A DNA stretch of 64,000 nt from Blastomonas sp. (GCF_030373265.1 NZ_JAUCZC010000005.1:1-64000), one strand, 5' to 3'. Positions 33,704 through 45,249 are shown, counted from the first letter of the stretch. The notes: generated by a model from the sequence alone, not told the origin. Made by a program: numbers and translations.

Positions 33704-34273
33704 ATGTCGCTTCCCAATCTTACCGGTCGCAAAATCTGCATCTTGGCCACCAATGGTTTCGAGCAGTCCGAACTGATTAAGCCGCGCGATACGCTGCGCG
33801 ATGCCGGCGCCACCGTCCACGTCGTCTCGCCCGAAAGCGGCGAAATTCGCGGCTGGCAGGGCGATGACTGGGGCGACAGCGTCTCGGTCGATGCGCCGCT
33901 TGATGGTGCCAAGGCTGCGGACTACGACGCGCTGGTGCTTCCCGGCGGCCAGATCAACCCCGATCTGCTGCGCGCCGACGAAACCGCGATGGCGTTGATC
34001 AAGGACTTCGCCGCAGCCGGCAAGCCGATCGCCGCGGTCTGCCATGCACCGTGGCTGCTGATCGAGGCAGGGCTTGCCAAGGACAAGACGATGACCTGCT
34101 ACACCTCGATCCGCACCGATCTCAAGAACGCCGGTGCCAACGTCGTCGATCAGGAGGTGGCGGTCGACGGCAATCTGATCACCAGCCGCAATCCCGACGA
34201 TCTGCCCGCATTCAGCGCGGCGATTGCGATGGCGGTCAACGAAGCTGCCAGTGCGAAGTCTGAAACCGTCTGA
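33704..34273 (+). CDS. PfpI/DJ-1 family type 1 glutamine amidotransferase-like protein
   Basis: The 189-residue protein has the nucleophile elbow AVCHAPW with C113 and H114, and an acidic residue E20 in GFEQSE that in this family tunes the cysteine. These features match PfpI/YhbO-type proteins, described variously as proteases, glyoxalases or deglycases. GGAGAA precedes the ATG at 33704. It ends immediately before a convergent desaturase gene, with no spacer. Confidence 0.9.
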   Translation: MSLPNLTGRKICILATNGFEQSELIKPRDTLRDAGATVHVVSPESGEIRGWQGDDWGDSVSVDAPLDGAKAADYDALVLPGGQINPDLLRADETAMALIKDFAAAGKPIAAVCHAPWLLIEAGLAKDKTMTCYTSIRTDLKNAGANVVDQEVAVDGNLITSRNPDDLPAFSAAIAMAVNEAASAKSETV

Positions 34274-35236
34274 TCATTGCGTTTGTGCGGCGGGTGATGG
34301 GATGATCACCTGCCGCATGACATCCGCGTAACCGCGCGAGATCGTCATGCGATCAGCATGCCCGCCCTCGACCAGCATCCGGTGCGCGCGCGGCAGGTTG
34401 TAGCACGGCACCCCCATGAACAGATGGTGCTCGCTGTGGAAGTTCACCCAGTAGGGCGCTACCGTGGCACGCTCCAAGACGTTCGCATACGTCGTGCGCG
34501 CATGCGTGAACGGGTCCTCGCTGCCGGTCGCGGTGCAGGCATGTTCGGCGATGTTGCGGATGCGCAGGTAGAGCTGGAACGTTGTCGCCAGCGCGATCAG
34601 CCAGACCAGATAGGGCAGTGCGCCCAGCCCGGTCGCGAATGACAGCGCCAGCAGCACGGCTTGCGCGGCGAAGAACCGCAGCATGACCTTGCCCACGAAC
34701 AGGTTCTGCTCCTTCGCGCCGGGGCCGAAACCCTTCAATGCCATCTTTACCTGCGCGCTGCGCTGCTTGAAAAACGTCTGGCCGGTCAGGTCGCGAAAGA
34801 CCTTGCGCAGCATGCTCGCGCGGGTGGTGGGGAAGGGGGCCGACAGCGACAGATCGGGGTCTTCGGCCTGCTGGGTGTAGCGGTGGTGCGTCAGGTGATA
34901 GGTGCGATAGGCGTGCATGTCGGTGCCCATCGGCACCCCCGTGATCCATTGGCCGACCCAGTTGTTGATCCGCCGGTCGGGGTGCATCAGGCCATGCGCC
35001 GCCTCGTGCATCAGGATGGCAAGCCCAAGCTGCCGCCCGCCGATCAGCAGAATCGCGATGATCCACGCCCACCAGGTGCCCAGATACGCCGCGCCCCAGG
35101 CGAGTGCGACGATCACCGCCCAGCCATGCGCGACCAGCGCCAGCCCCTTCCAGCGCGACACCGCGGTCAACTCCCGAAACGCATCGCGACCTAATATCTG
35201 CGAAGGGTTGGCGGCTTTGACGAGAGCCATGGGCAT
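34274..35236 (-). CDS. Fatty acid desaturase
   Basis: The 320-residue membrane protein has the three histidine boxes of diiron desaturases: HEAAH (77-81), HLTHH (114-118) and HSEHH in the C-terminal part. Two hydrophobic hairpins surround them. The enzyme introduces a double bond into an acyl chain or related lipid; the substrate is not evident. A GGAG site precedes the ATG at 35236; a second ATG at 35230 is possible. Upstream is a 238-base gap with a palindromic repeat. Confidence 0.92.
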   Translation of the reverse strand: MPMALVKAANPSQILGRDAFRELTAVSRWKGLALVAHGWAVIVALAWGAAYLGTWWAWIIAILLIGGRQLGLAILMHEAAHGLMHPDRRINNWVGQWITGVPMGTDMHAYRTYHLTHHRYTQQAEDPDLSLSAPFPTTRASMLRKVFRDLTGQTFFKQRSAQVKMALKGFGPGAKEQNLFVGKVMLRFFAAQAVLLALSFATGLGALPYLVWLIALATTFQLYLRIRNIAEHACTATGSEDPFTHARTTYANVLERATVAPYWVNFHSEHHLFMGVPCYNLPRAHRMLVEGGHADRMTISRGYADVMRQVIIPSPAAQTQ

Positions 35237-35347
35237 CCATCTCCTGCGGGCCCTTGGGGCGCACGTACTTTACGTTTGCGTCAGTTTAACAGAGGTGCCG
35301 TCGATCCGCAAACCGGTCCTGTCATCGTCACCCGAGCGTAACTCACC

Positions 35348-35429
35348 CGTCACCCCCGCGCAGGCGGGGGGGGCCGCTTCTGCGCGCGGGTCGAGCCGGA
35401 GCGGGATTCCCGCGTTCGCGGGAATGACG
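35348..35429. repeat. Intergenic palindromic repeat, copy 3 (inverted)
   Basis: This 82-bp element has the CGTCACCCCCGCG half on the left and the ATTCCCGCG-TT-CGCGGGAAT hairpin (35406-35425) on the right, ending in GACG. It is the opposite orientation to copies 1 and 2. It sits between the divergent desaturase and DOMON-like genes; apart from this element I see nothing assignable in 35237-35474. Confidence 0.8.
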
Positions 35430-35474
35430 GGGAAGGTGCTTGAATATCCGGCGCTTGTCCGCGAAGTTGCGGCC

Positions 35475-36002
35475 ATGAAATCGCACATCCTTGTCTCCCA
35501 TCCCGACTGCCCGTTGCCCGCCATCGTCGAGGTCGCCGTCGGATGGACGCTCGATGCCGAGGCGCTGGCGCTGGAGTTCCGCGTCTCCGATCCCCACCAC
35601 ACAATTCTCTGGCCCGCGCCTGCATCGGGCCGCACCGACGGCCTATGGCAAAACACCTGCTTCGAGGCGTTCATCGGGTCCGCCACCGGCAGCGCCTATG
35701 CCGAGGTGAACCTCTCGCCTTCGGGCGCCTGGGCGGCCTATGCGTTCGATGACTACCGCTCGGGTATGCGCGACCTGAACCTAGCTACCCCTCCGCAGAT
35801 CGCGCACACCGCGTCCAACCGTTGGCACGCGACGCTCGACCTGACCGGGCTTTCCGACCTGATCGGTCCCGCGCCGTGGCGGCTCGCGGTTACCGCGGTG
35901 ATCGAGGCACGCGACGGTTCCAAATCCTACTGGTCGCTAGCCCATCCCCCCGGCAAGCCCAATTTTCACCACGCGGATTGTTTTGCCGCGCGGCTGGGGT
36001 AA
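35475..36002 (+). CDS. DOMON-like domain protein
   Basis: The 175-residue protein resembles DOMON-like domain proteins of sphingomonads: a beta-sandwich with DGLWQNTCFEAFIG, YAEVNLSPSGAWAAYAFDDYR and WHATLDLTGL segments. DOMON domains bind haem or sugars, but the ligand here is unknown. No signal peptide is seen. The ATG at 35475 is preferred; the longer open frame upstream runs through a palindromic repeat. The NamZ-like gene starts 36 bases after its stop. Confidence 0.82.
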   Translation: MKSHILVSHPDCPLPAIVEVAVGWTLDAEALALEFRVSDPHHTILWPAPASGRTDGLWQNTCFEAFIGSATGSAYAEVNLSPSGAWAAYAFDDYRSGMRDLNLATPPQIAHTASNRWHATLDLTGLSDLIGPAPWRLAVTAVIEARDGSKSYWSLAHPPGKPNFHHADCFAARLG

Positions 36003-36037
36003 AGAACCCGCACCCTTTTCGCAGCGCGAGTTCCCAT

Positions 36038-37234
36038 ATGCTCTTCGGTATCGATCGTCTTCTGGCAGAGCCTGATCTGCGCAAGCCCTTGCACGGCAAG
36101 CGCGTCGCTCTGGTTGCGCACCCTGCATCGGTGACCGCCAATCTGACGCACTCGCTCGATGCCTTGCCGGCGCTCGACGACATCCGCCTGACCGCCGCCT
36201 TCGGCCCGCAGCATGGGCTTCGCGGCGACAAGCAGGACAATATGGTCGAAAGCCCCGACTTCACCGATCCGGTGCACGGCATCCCGGTGTTCAGCCTCTA
36301 CGGCGAGGTCCGCCGCCCGACGGGGCAGATGATGGACACCTTCGACGTGGTGCTGATCGACCTGCAGGACCTCGGCTGCCGCATCTACACCTTCGTCACG
36401 ACCTTGCTGTACATGCTCGAGGCCGCGGCGAAGGAGGGCAAATCGGTGTGGGTGCTCGACCGGCCCAACCCCGCCGGACGCCCGGTCGAGGGGCTGACAT
36501 TGCGCGAGGGCTGGGAAAGCTTCGTGGGGGCAGGTCCGATGCCGATGCGCCACGGGCTGACATTGGGTGAGATGGGCCACTGGTTCATCCAGCATTACGG
36601 GCTCGACGTCGATTACCGCGTGATCGAGATGACCGGCTGGCAGCCCGATGCCGCACCCGGCCACGGCTGGCCCGAGAGCCGCATCTGGATCAACCCCAGC
36701 CCCAACGCGCCCAACGTAAACATGGCGCGCGCCTATGCGGGCACGGTTATGCTCGAGGGCACGACATTGAGCGAGGGCAGGGGAACCACCCGCCCGCTCG
36801 AAATCTTCGGCGCGCCTGATATCGACGCGCGTGCCGTGATCGCAAAGATGCACGCAATCGCGCCGCACTGGCTCACCGGATGCGCCTTGCGCGAGATCTG
36901 GTTCGAGCCGACCTTCCACAAGCATGTCGGCAAGCTGTGCCATGGCGTCCATATCCATGCAGAAGGGCCGTTCTACGACCACGCCGCCTTCCGCCCCTGG
37001 CGCGTCCAGGCGCTCGCGTTCAAGGCGATCCGCAGCCTCTACCCGGATTACCCGTTGTGGCGCGATTTCCCGTACGAGTATGAACTTGGCAAGCTCGCCA
37101 TCGACGTGATCAACGGCGGCCCTGCCTTGCGCGAATGGGTCGATGATGCAGGCACGGCGCCGGATGATCTCGATGCGCTGACACGGCCGGATGAGGCGTC
37201 GTGGGATAAGGTGCGGGAATTGCTTCTGTATTGA
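36038..37234 (+). CDS. DUF1343 (YbzC/NamZ-like) protein
   Basis: The 398-residue protein matches the DUF1343 family, whose member NamZ is an exo-beta-N-acetylmuramidase in cell-wall recycling. Visible family motifs are FGPQHGLRGDKQD, DLQDLGCRIYTF, LDRPNPAGR and the ENMARAYAG-like VNMARAYAG, followed by LSEGRGTTRPLE. No signal peptide is seen, although NamZ-type proteins are often exported, so the enzyme may be cytoplasmic. The muramidase role is by family only. Confidence 0.88.
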   Translation: MLFGIDRLLAEPDLRKPLHGKRVALVAHPASVTANLTHSLDALPALDDIRLTAAFGPQHGLRGDKQDNMVESPDFTDPVHGIPVFSLYGEVRRPTGQMMDTFDVVLIDLQDLGCRIYTFVTTLLYMLEAAAKEGKSVWVLDRPNPAGRPVEGLTLREGWESFVGAGPMPMRHGLTLGEMGHWFIQHYGLDVDYRVIEMTGWQPDAAPGHGWPESRIWINPSPNAPNVNMARAYAGTVMLEGTTLSEGRGTTRPLEIFGAPDIDARAVIAKMHAIAPHWLTGCALREIWFEPTFHKHVGKLCHGVHIHAEGPFYDHAAFRPWRVQALAFKAIRSLYPDYPLWRDFPYEYELGKLAIDVINGGPALREWVDDAGTAPDDLDALTRPDEASWDKVRELLLY

Positions 37235-37277
37235 GCGCGCTTACGCAATTTTTACCCGTCTGCGCTATGCCAGCGCA

Positions 37278-37703
37278 ATGGATGCGGTCTACACAATCGA
37301 AGTCGATCCGATACGCAATATCGTTCGGCATTATCTTGCCGGGTTCTTCGAGCCAGCGGATGTCGAGCGATACGTCGCGGCGCGCAATGCCGCGCATGCC
37401 CAGCTGACCAGCGGCCCCAACCAGCATGTCACGCTGGTCGATGTGCGCGACATGAAAATCCAGCAGCAGGACATCGTCAAGGCATTCGGCGGCGTGCTGG
37501 CCGACCCGCGCCATCGATCGCGCAAGCTCGCCTTCGTCGTCGCACTGTCGCTGGCCCGCACGCAACTGCAGCGCGCCACCGTTAGCCGTGACGCGCGGTT
37601 TTTTACCAGCCGCGACGAAGCAGAAGCCTGGCTGATGGCAGCAGGCGAGGAAGAAGAGTTCCCGGGCCAGCGCGATGGCGAACCGCACGCCCGCGTGGCT
37701 TGA
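37278..37703 (+). CDS. SpoIIAA/STAS-like hypothetical protein
   Basis: The 141-residue protein has an N-terminal strand-helix pattern (YTIEVDPIRNIVRHYLAGFF, then ERYVAARNAAH) and a middle VTLVDVRDMKI segment resembling SpoIIAA-like or STAS-like proteins of alphaproteobacteria. No catalytic motif is visible. The C-terminal 20 residues are acidic and probably disordered. The ATG at 37278 is chosen by the start of the recognisable fold. Confidence 0.7.
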   Translation: MDAVYTIEVDPIRNIVRHYLAGFFEPADVERYVAARNAAHAQLTSGPNQHVTLVDVRDMKIQQQDIVKAFGGVLADPRHRSRKLAFVVALSLARTQLQRATVSRDARFFTSRDEAEAWLMAAGEEEEFPGQRDGEPHARVA

Positions 37704-37796
37704 TTGCAGCCTGCTGCTCGACAGGCAGCATATGCAAAAAGCAGCTGTCGCGCCCAATCAACCATATTTTTGTTAATCGCCGTCATTCTCGCCTCC

Positions 37797-38921
37797 ATGA
37801 CCGCAGAGCAATGGCTGACCCGCATCTTTGCAGACCAGGCGCCGCGCCGTTTCGGTAGCGGGTGGGTGAGCGGTGTGCTGGGCATCGTGCTGGGTTTGCT
37901 GAGCGTCGTTGCGGTGTTGTGTCTGCATTTTCCACAGTGGCTGACATTGCCGGAGTTGCGCGGACGGTATCCGCTGCCGTTGGTGCGCAGTGCGATCGAT
38001 ATTGCTATTCTCTGCACGCTGGTGCTGGCCGCGCTGTCGATGCTGTTGCGGCGCCGCAAGGCGCTGGGGCTGGCCGGGCTGGCGATGGCGGCCATTGCGT
38101 TGGCGCTGGGCGCGGGCGGGGTGGCGATCCCTCAGGCGCCGGCCAGTGCGGTCTATGTCGGACTCGACTGGTTCGTGCTGGGAACGCTGACCACCGCGGC
38201 GCTGTTCGTGCCGCTGGAGCGGGCGTTTGCGCTGCGGCGCGAGCAGGGGCCATTCCGGCGCGGCTGGCTGACCGATACCAGCTATTTCTTCATGAGCCAT
38301 GCGCTGGTGCAACTGATGTCGCTGCTGGTGCTGATCCCCGCGACCCAGCTCGGCCAGGCGCTGGCCATTGCGCCGGTGCAGGCGGGTATCCAGATGCTGC
38401 CGCTGGCGGTGCAGTTCCTCGCGATCGTGCTGGTCGCCGATCTTGCGCAATACGCTGTCCACCGCGCCTTCCACGCCGTGCCTTTGCTATGGCGCTTCCA
38501 CCGCGTCCACCATTCGGTGACGCAGATGGACTGGATTGCCGGATCGCGGCTGCATCTGGTCGATGTCGTGGTGACGCGCGGCCTGGTGCTGCTGCCGATC
38601 GTGATGCTGGGGTTCGACCAGGTTGCGGTCTACGCCTATCTGGCTTTCGTGTCAGTCCACGCGGTCTTCATCCACGCCAACTTTGCGCCGCGTAAGGTGT
38701 GGCTCGAACGCTGGATCGCGATGCCCCGCTTCCATCACTGGCACCACGCGATCGAGCCCGAAGCACGTGACCGCAATTTCGCGGTGCACCTGCCGATGAT
38801 CGACCGCTGGTTCGGCACCGAGCATATGCCCGAGGACCGCTGGCCAAGCGGCTATGGCATCGAAGGGCTCGAGGTGCCCGAAGGCTATGCCCGGCAGATG
38901 GTGTGGCCGTTCACCCGATAA
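37797..38921 (+). CDS. Sterol desaturase / fatty acid hydroxylase family protein
   Basis: The 374-residue membrane protein has several N-terminal helices and then the histidine clusters of the fatty acid hydroxylase superfamily: HRAFH, HRVHH and HHWHH. These bind a diiron centre used to hydroxylate or desaturate lipids, sterols or carotenoids. The exact substrate is not evident. The start at 37797 lies just after an AT-rich stretch (CATATTTTTGTTAATC) that could hold a promoter. It is convergent with rpoD with a 15-base gap. Confidence 0.88.
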   Translation: MTAEQWLTRIFADQAPRRFGSGWVSGVLGIVLGLLSVVAVLCLHFPQWLTLPELRGRYPLPLVRSAIDIAILCTLVLAALSMLLRRRKALGLAGLAMAAIALALGAGGVAIPQAPASAVYVGLDWFVLGTLTTAALFVPLERAFALRREQGPFRRGWLTDTSYFFMSHALVQLMSLLVLIPATQLGQALAIAPVQAGIQMLPLAVQFLAIVLVADLAQYAVHRAFHAVPLLWRFHRVHHSVTQMDWIAGSRLHLVDVVVTRGLVLLPIVMLGFDQVAVYAYLAFVSVHAVFIHANFAPRKVWLERWIAMPRFHHWHHAIEPEARDRNFAVHLPMIDRWFGTEHMPEDRWPSGYGIEGLEVPEGYARQMVWPFTR

Positions 38922-38936
38922 CGGCGGCCGACACCC

Positions 38937-40967
<2,031 letters not shown>

Positions 40968-41104
40968 CTGTGTCGCCGCCGCCTGCGTGGGGGCTGCGGA
41001 GAGAATTTTGCGTCATATCAGGCCGCGATTGGCCGATACAAATGTTTTGCGTCCAAGCTCAAGCGGCCCTGCATCTTCCGAAGTGCTGGCGACGGTATCG
41101 CCGG

Positions 41105-43015
41105 TTATGCACTTCGCTCCGTCAATTCTATCAGGCGCTGGTCAAACTGCTGCTTTCTTGCCCTTAGCTGTTGTTGCTCCAAAAACAATCCATCACCCGA
41201 ATCATTTTCTGCCAGATCGGTTTCAAACCGCCGGGTTACCTCGCTCAGGGCCGCCACCAGTCGGGGCCTGGTGGTCATCACCTCGATTGCCTCGGCAAAA
41301 TCGCCAGCAATGCGAATCTCGTGCGTTTCGTCCGTTGTCGGCTGCACCGGGGTACAGAACGAAAATGGCGGCTTGCCACCCGATTTCAGCCGGTCGATCG
41401 TGTCTGCCATGCCCTTGCTGTGCAATATGGTCATAAGCCGACCCGTATCAAGAGTTTCCGCCGCGTCCATCGGCTGAACCGAATGCGCATGGGCCGCGTC
41501 GAGCATGGTTCCGAGCAGATCGGCCCAACCGTCTGCCAGCGCCACGAACTCGCTCAGGGCTTCGGAATGATGGATCATCAGCGCCGGGCGACACAGCAAA
41601 CCGTGGAGCACGCCGCGCAGGATAAGGTCGCTCATCGGCTGGCGGCTGAACTCGCGCAGCTCCGCGCTCGGCGGCACAGGCTCGTCGCGCCGCTGCCAGC
41701 CTTTCTGACCCTTTTGCCCCGGCCTGAAGGCGGGGGAGGGCGTCGATTGCGGACGCGCACCGAAGAACATGTCCGAAAAGCGCTGGCCGATCTCGCGGCG
41801 ATACAGCGCCTTGATATCGCCATCGGCAATCGTATCGGCATGCGCGTTGAGCCTGGCCTTGAAGCCCGCGCGCGCCTCGGGGCTTTGGAGCGGGGCTGCG
41901 GCCAGCTCGTGCGTCCACAGATGGTCAAGCAGCCCGGCGGCGCGATCGATGCACGCGGTGAACGCCGCTGGCCCCGATGCGCGCACCAGATCGTCGGGGT
42001 CCTGGCCCGCAGGCAGCGAGACGAAACCCAGCGACAGCCCTGGCTTGAGCAGCGGCAGCGCGCGCGACGCGGCGCGCATCGCTGCCTTCTGGCCGGCACT
42101 GTCGCCATCGAAGCACAGCAATGGCCTGTCGACCATCTTCCACAGCCGTTCGATCTGGTGCTCGGTGAGCGCGGTGCCCAAAGGCGCGACGCATTCGCCG
42201 AAGCCCGCCTGCGCCAGCGCAATCACGTCCATATAGCCTTCGACCACCACCACGCGCCCGGTCTGGCGCGATGCGGGCGCGGCGATATGCAGGTTGTAGA
42301 GCGTGCGGCCCTTGTCGAACAGCGGCGTGTCGGGCGAGTTCAAGTATTTGGGCTCGCCGGCGCCGAGGATGCGGCCGCCGAATGCGATCACCCGACCGCG
42401 CGGGTCGCGGATCGGGATCATCACTCGCCCGCGGAAGCGGTCATAGGCGGGCTTGTCGTCGACCTTGATCAGCAGCCCCGCCTCGATCAGCAGGTCCTCG
42501 TCGATCGAGGCGAGCGCGGACTTGATCCCGGTGCGGCTGTCGGGCGCAAAGCCGATGCCAAAGCGTTGCACCGTCTCCGCCGTCAGCCCGCGCGCCTTGA
42601 GATAGGCGCGCGCCTGCTCGCCTGATGCACTGTGCAGTTGCGCGACGAACCAGTCCTGCGCCGCCTGGCAGACATCGTGCAGCGAGGCGCGCGCCTCCGC
42701 CTGACGCGCCGCGCGCGGATCGGGCGCGGGCACGGTCATCCCGGCTTCGGAGGCGAGCTCCTTGACCGCATCCATGAACCCCAGACCCTGATGATCGGTC
42801 ATGAACCGGATCGCATCGCCATGCGCCCCGCAACCGAAGCAGTGATAGAAGCCCTTGTCGTCGTTGATCGTGAAGCTGGGGGTCTTCTCGTTGTGGAACG
42901 GGCAACACGCCTTGAACTCGCGCCCCGCACGCTGGACCTTCACATGCCGCCCGATCACGCTCGACAGCGTGATGCGCGAGCGCAATTCGTCCAGCCATTG
43001 CGGGGTGAGGGTCAT
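41105..43015 (-). CDS. dnaG: DNA primase
   Basis: DnaG synthesises RNA primers for replication. The 636-residue protein has the CHC2 zinc ribbon (C38, H41, C59, C62 in CCPFHNEK and CFGCG). The TOPRIM domain is marked by VVVEGYMDVIAL and the later CFDGDSAGQKAA. The C-terminal part that binds the helicase is variable. It starts ten bases after the yqeY stop on the same strand and lies 137 bases upstream of rpoD. Confidence 0.97.
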   Translation of the reverse strand: MTLTPQWLDELRSRITLSSVIGRHVKVQRAGREFKACCPFHNEKTPSFTINDDKGFYHCFGCGAHGDAIRFMTDHQGLGFMDAVKELASEAGMTVPAPDPRAARQAEARASLHDVCQAAQDWFVAQLHSASGEQARAYLKARGLTAETVQRFGIGFAPDSRTGIKSALASIDEDLLIEAGLLIKVDDKPAYDRFRGRVMIPIRDPRGRVIAFGGRILGAGEPKYLNSPDTPLFDKGRTLYNLHIAAPASRQTGRVVVVEGYMDVIALAQAGFGECVAPLGTALTEHQIERLWKMVDRPLLCFDGDSAGQKAAMRAASRALPLLKPGLSLGFVSLPAGQDPDDLVRASGPAAFTACIDRAAGLLDHLWTHELAAAPLQSPEARAGFKARLNAHADTIADGDIKALYRREIGQRFSDMFFGARPQSTPSPAFRPGQKGQKGWQRRDEPVPPSAELREFSRQPMSDLILRGVLHGLLCRPALMIHHSEALSEFVALADGWADLLGTMLDAAHAHSVQPMDAAETLDTGRLMTILHSKGMADTIDRLKSGGKPPFSFCTPVQPTTDETHEIRIAGDFAEAIEVMTTRPRLVAALSEVTRRFETDLAENDSGDGLFLEQQQLRARKQQFDQRLIELTERSA

Positions 43016-43025
43016 GGGCTTCCGA

Positions 43026-43481
43026 TTAGCCTGCCAAGGCTTCCTTCACCCAGCCGCTGGCCTTGCTCATGTCGATCTCGGAGGCGTGGCGGGCTTTGAC
43101 CTCGGCCATGACCTTGCCCATGTCCTTGAGGCTGGAGGCGCCGGTCTCGGCGACCACCGCAGCGATGGCGGCCTTGGCTGCCGCCTCATCGAGCTGCGCG
43201 GGGAGGAATTCCTCGATGATCGCGACTTCGGAAGCCTCCTGTGCGGCGAGTTCGGCGCGGCCGCCTTGCTCGTACATTCCGATCGACTCGCGGCGCTGCT
43301 TGATCATCTTCTGCAGCACTTCGGTGACCATCGCATCGTCATCGATCGTCGCTGACGAGGTGCGCAGCTCGATATCGCGGTCCTTGATCTTGGCGAGGAT
43401 CAGGCGGACCGCCGCGGTGCGGGGCCTGTCGCCCCCCTTCATTGCCGCAACCTGCGCAGCCTTAAGCGAATCGCGAATCAT
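43026..43481 (-). CDS. GatB/YqeY domain protein
   Basis: The 151-residue protein is a stand-alone YqeY protein, a domain also found at the end of the tRNA-amidotransferase subunit GatB. Features include MIRDSLKAAQVAAMKGGD and the central DDDAMVTEVLQKMIKQRRES helix. The function of free YqeY proteins is not established. The start at 43481 has AAAGGATG upstream on its strand. It is the first gene of yqeY-dnaG-rpoD and is divergent from carA across 221 bases. Confidence 0.9.
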   Translation of the reverse strand: MIRDSLKAAQVAAMKGGDRPRTAAVRLILAKIKDRDIELRTSSATIDDDAMVTEVLQKMIKQRRESIGMYEQGGRAELAAQEASEVAIIEEFLPAQLDEAAAKAAIAAVVAETGASSLKDMGKVMAEVKARHASEIDMSKASGWVKEALAG

Positions 43482-43702
43482 GCGAACGCATCCTTTCCCG
43501 GTGAATTTTGGAACAAGCGACCAACCTAGCGGGAATAAAATGTTTTTCATAGATTGACCGTGCAACCTGCGCGGGCCTAGTGACCCGCCAATTTGGCTGC
43601 TTTCCGGCAGGGGGCGTGAACGGAGCTTTGGCACCGCCCGAACCTGCAATAGTCTGCGGCCCGGCCCATTTGCGACTCAACGCAACACAAGGAAAACGAT
43701 CC

Positions 43703-44881
43703 ATGGCGCACGCCACCACCTCCGCTCAGCCGCAAGGCGCGACCGGGTTGCTGCTTCTGGCCGATGGCACGGCGATCTGGGGCAGGGGCTTTGGTGCCGC
43801 CGGCGCAAAGGCAGGCGAAGTCTGCTTCAACACCTCGATCACCGGCTATCAGGAAATCCTGACCGATCCGAGCTATGCCGGGCAGATCATCACCTTCACC
43901 TTTCCGCATATCGGCAATGTCGGCGCGAACCCCGAGGATATCGAGGCCGACGTGCCCCAGGCGCTGGGCTGCATCGTGCGCGAGGACGTGACCAACCCGA
44001 GCAGCTTCCGCTCGGCACAGCATTTCGGCGAGTGGCTTGCGGCCAACGGCCAGATCGGGATTTCGGGCGTGGATACCCGCGCGCTGACCCGCCGCATCCG
44101 CGAGGCCGGCGCGCCCAATGCGGTGATCGCGCACGCCCCCGATGGCGTGTTCGACATGGACGCACTGCTCGCCCAGGCCAAGGGCTGGGCCGGACTCGAG
44201 GGCATGGACCTGGCGATCGAGGTCACCGGTGCCGATACCCGCGACTGGCAGGGCGGCGTGTGGGCGCTGGGGCAGGGCTATGCCGGCGACGGCGCCGGAG
44301 AACGTCCGCATGTCGTCGCGATCGACTATGGCGCCAAGCACAACATCTTCCGCTCGTTGGTCAAGGCAGGCGCGCGCGTCACCATCGTGCCCGCGCAGAC
44401 CCCGATCGAGGCGATCGACGCGCTGCAGCCCGATGGCGTGTTCCTCTCCAACGGCCCGGGCGACCCTGCAGCCACCGGCGTCTATGCGGTCCCGGTGATC
44501 AAGGATCTGCTCGATCGCGATGTGCCGATCTTCGGCATCTGCCTGGGCCACCAGTTGCTCGGCCTTGCTGCCGGGGCGCGCACGATGAAGATGCACCAGG
44601 GCCACAGAGGCGCGAACCATCCGGTCAAGCGGCTCGAGACCGGCGTTGTCGAGATCACCAGCATGAACCATGGCTTCGCGGTCGATGCGGCGACATTGCC
44701 CGCCAACGTCGTAGAAACCCATGTCTCGCTGTTCGACGGCAGCAATTGCGGCATCGCCTTCACCGACAAGCGCGCGTTTGGCGTCCAGTATCACCCCGAG
44801 GCGTCGCCGGGTCCGCAGGACAGCTTCTATCTGTTCGAGACATTCGTCAGCGGCCTCAAGACATCGGTGAACGCGGCATGA
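43703..44881 (+). CDS. carA: Carbamoyl-phosphate synthase small subunit
   Basis: CarA hydrolyses glutamine and channels ammonia to CarB for arginine and pyrimidine synthesis. The 392-residue protein has the CPSase small-chain N-domain (SITGYQEILTDPSYAGQI) and a class I glutaminase domain with the catalytic cysteine in FGICLGHQLLG and the histidine and glutamate in QYHPEASPGP. AAGGAAAA precedes the ATG at 43703. Its stop overlaps the following RraB-like gene by ATGA. Confidence 0.97.
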   Translation: MAHATTSAQPQGATGLLLLADGTAIWGRGFGAAGAKAGEVCFNTSITGYQEILTDPSYAGQIITFTFPHIGNVGANPEDIEADVPQALGCIVREDVTNPSSFRSAQHFGEWLAANGQIGISGVDTRALTRRIREAGAPNAVIAHAPDGVFDMDALLAQAKGWAGLEGMDLAIEVTGADTRDWQGGVWALGQGYAGDGAGERPHVVAIDYGAKHNIFRSLVKAGARVTIVPAQTPIEAIDALQPDGVFLSNGPGDPAATGVYAVPVIKDLLDRDVPIFGICLGHQLLGLAAGARTMKMHQGHRGANHPVKRLETGVVEITSMNHGFAVDAATLPANVVETHVSLFDGSNCGIAFTDKRAFGVQYHPEASPGPQDSFYLFETFVSGLKTSVNAA

Positions 44882-45249
44882 GCATGAAACTCCCCAAGGT
44901 CGATCCTGCCCGTATGGAGCAGGAGTGGGCGGCCGATCAGGACGTGCTGCGCAATCTGGCGGCCAATGGCGACCGGGCGAGCGTCAAACGCGCGGTCGAC
45001 GTCAGCTTTCGCGGGTCGGAGGACAATCTGGAGCGCCTGTCCGAGGCGGCCAAGGGCTTCGGGCTGACCGAGCTCGATCGCGAAGAGGATGCCGAGGGCG
45101 GCGAGCCGTATCTGTTCTTCGAGCGGTTCCAGGCGGTCGATGCGCAGTCGATCAAAGACCTGACCCGGCTGTGTCTGCAGATCGAGATGATGTTCAATGT
45201 CGAATATGATGGCTGGGGCTGCGAAGCCCAGTCCGGCACGGTGCACTGA
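44878..45249 (+). CDS. RraB-like RNase E inhibitor family protein
   Basis: The 123-residue acidic protein matches the RraB fold by pattern: WAADQDVLRNLAANGD at the start, a central VDVSFRGSEDNLERL region, and a terminal NVEYDGWGCEAQ motif. RraB in E. coli binds RNase E and modulates mRNA decay. The gene starts within the carA stop (ATGA) and ends 63 bases before carB, so it sits inside the carAB operon. The RNase E role is inferred. Confidence 0.78.
   Translation: MSMKLPKVDPARMEQEWAADQDVLRNLAANGDRASVKRAVDVSFRGSEDNLERLSEAAKGFGLTELDREEDAEGGEPYLFFERFQAVDAQSIKDLTRLCLQIEMMFNVEYDGWGCEAQSGTVH

Noticed and set aside
35348-35429. CRISPR-like repeats
   Set aside because: The three related palindromes are dispersed over 28 kb, are not regularly spaced and have no cas genes nearby.
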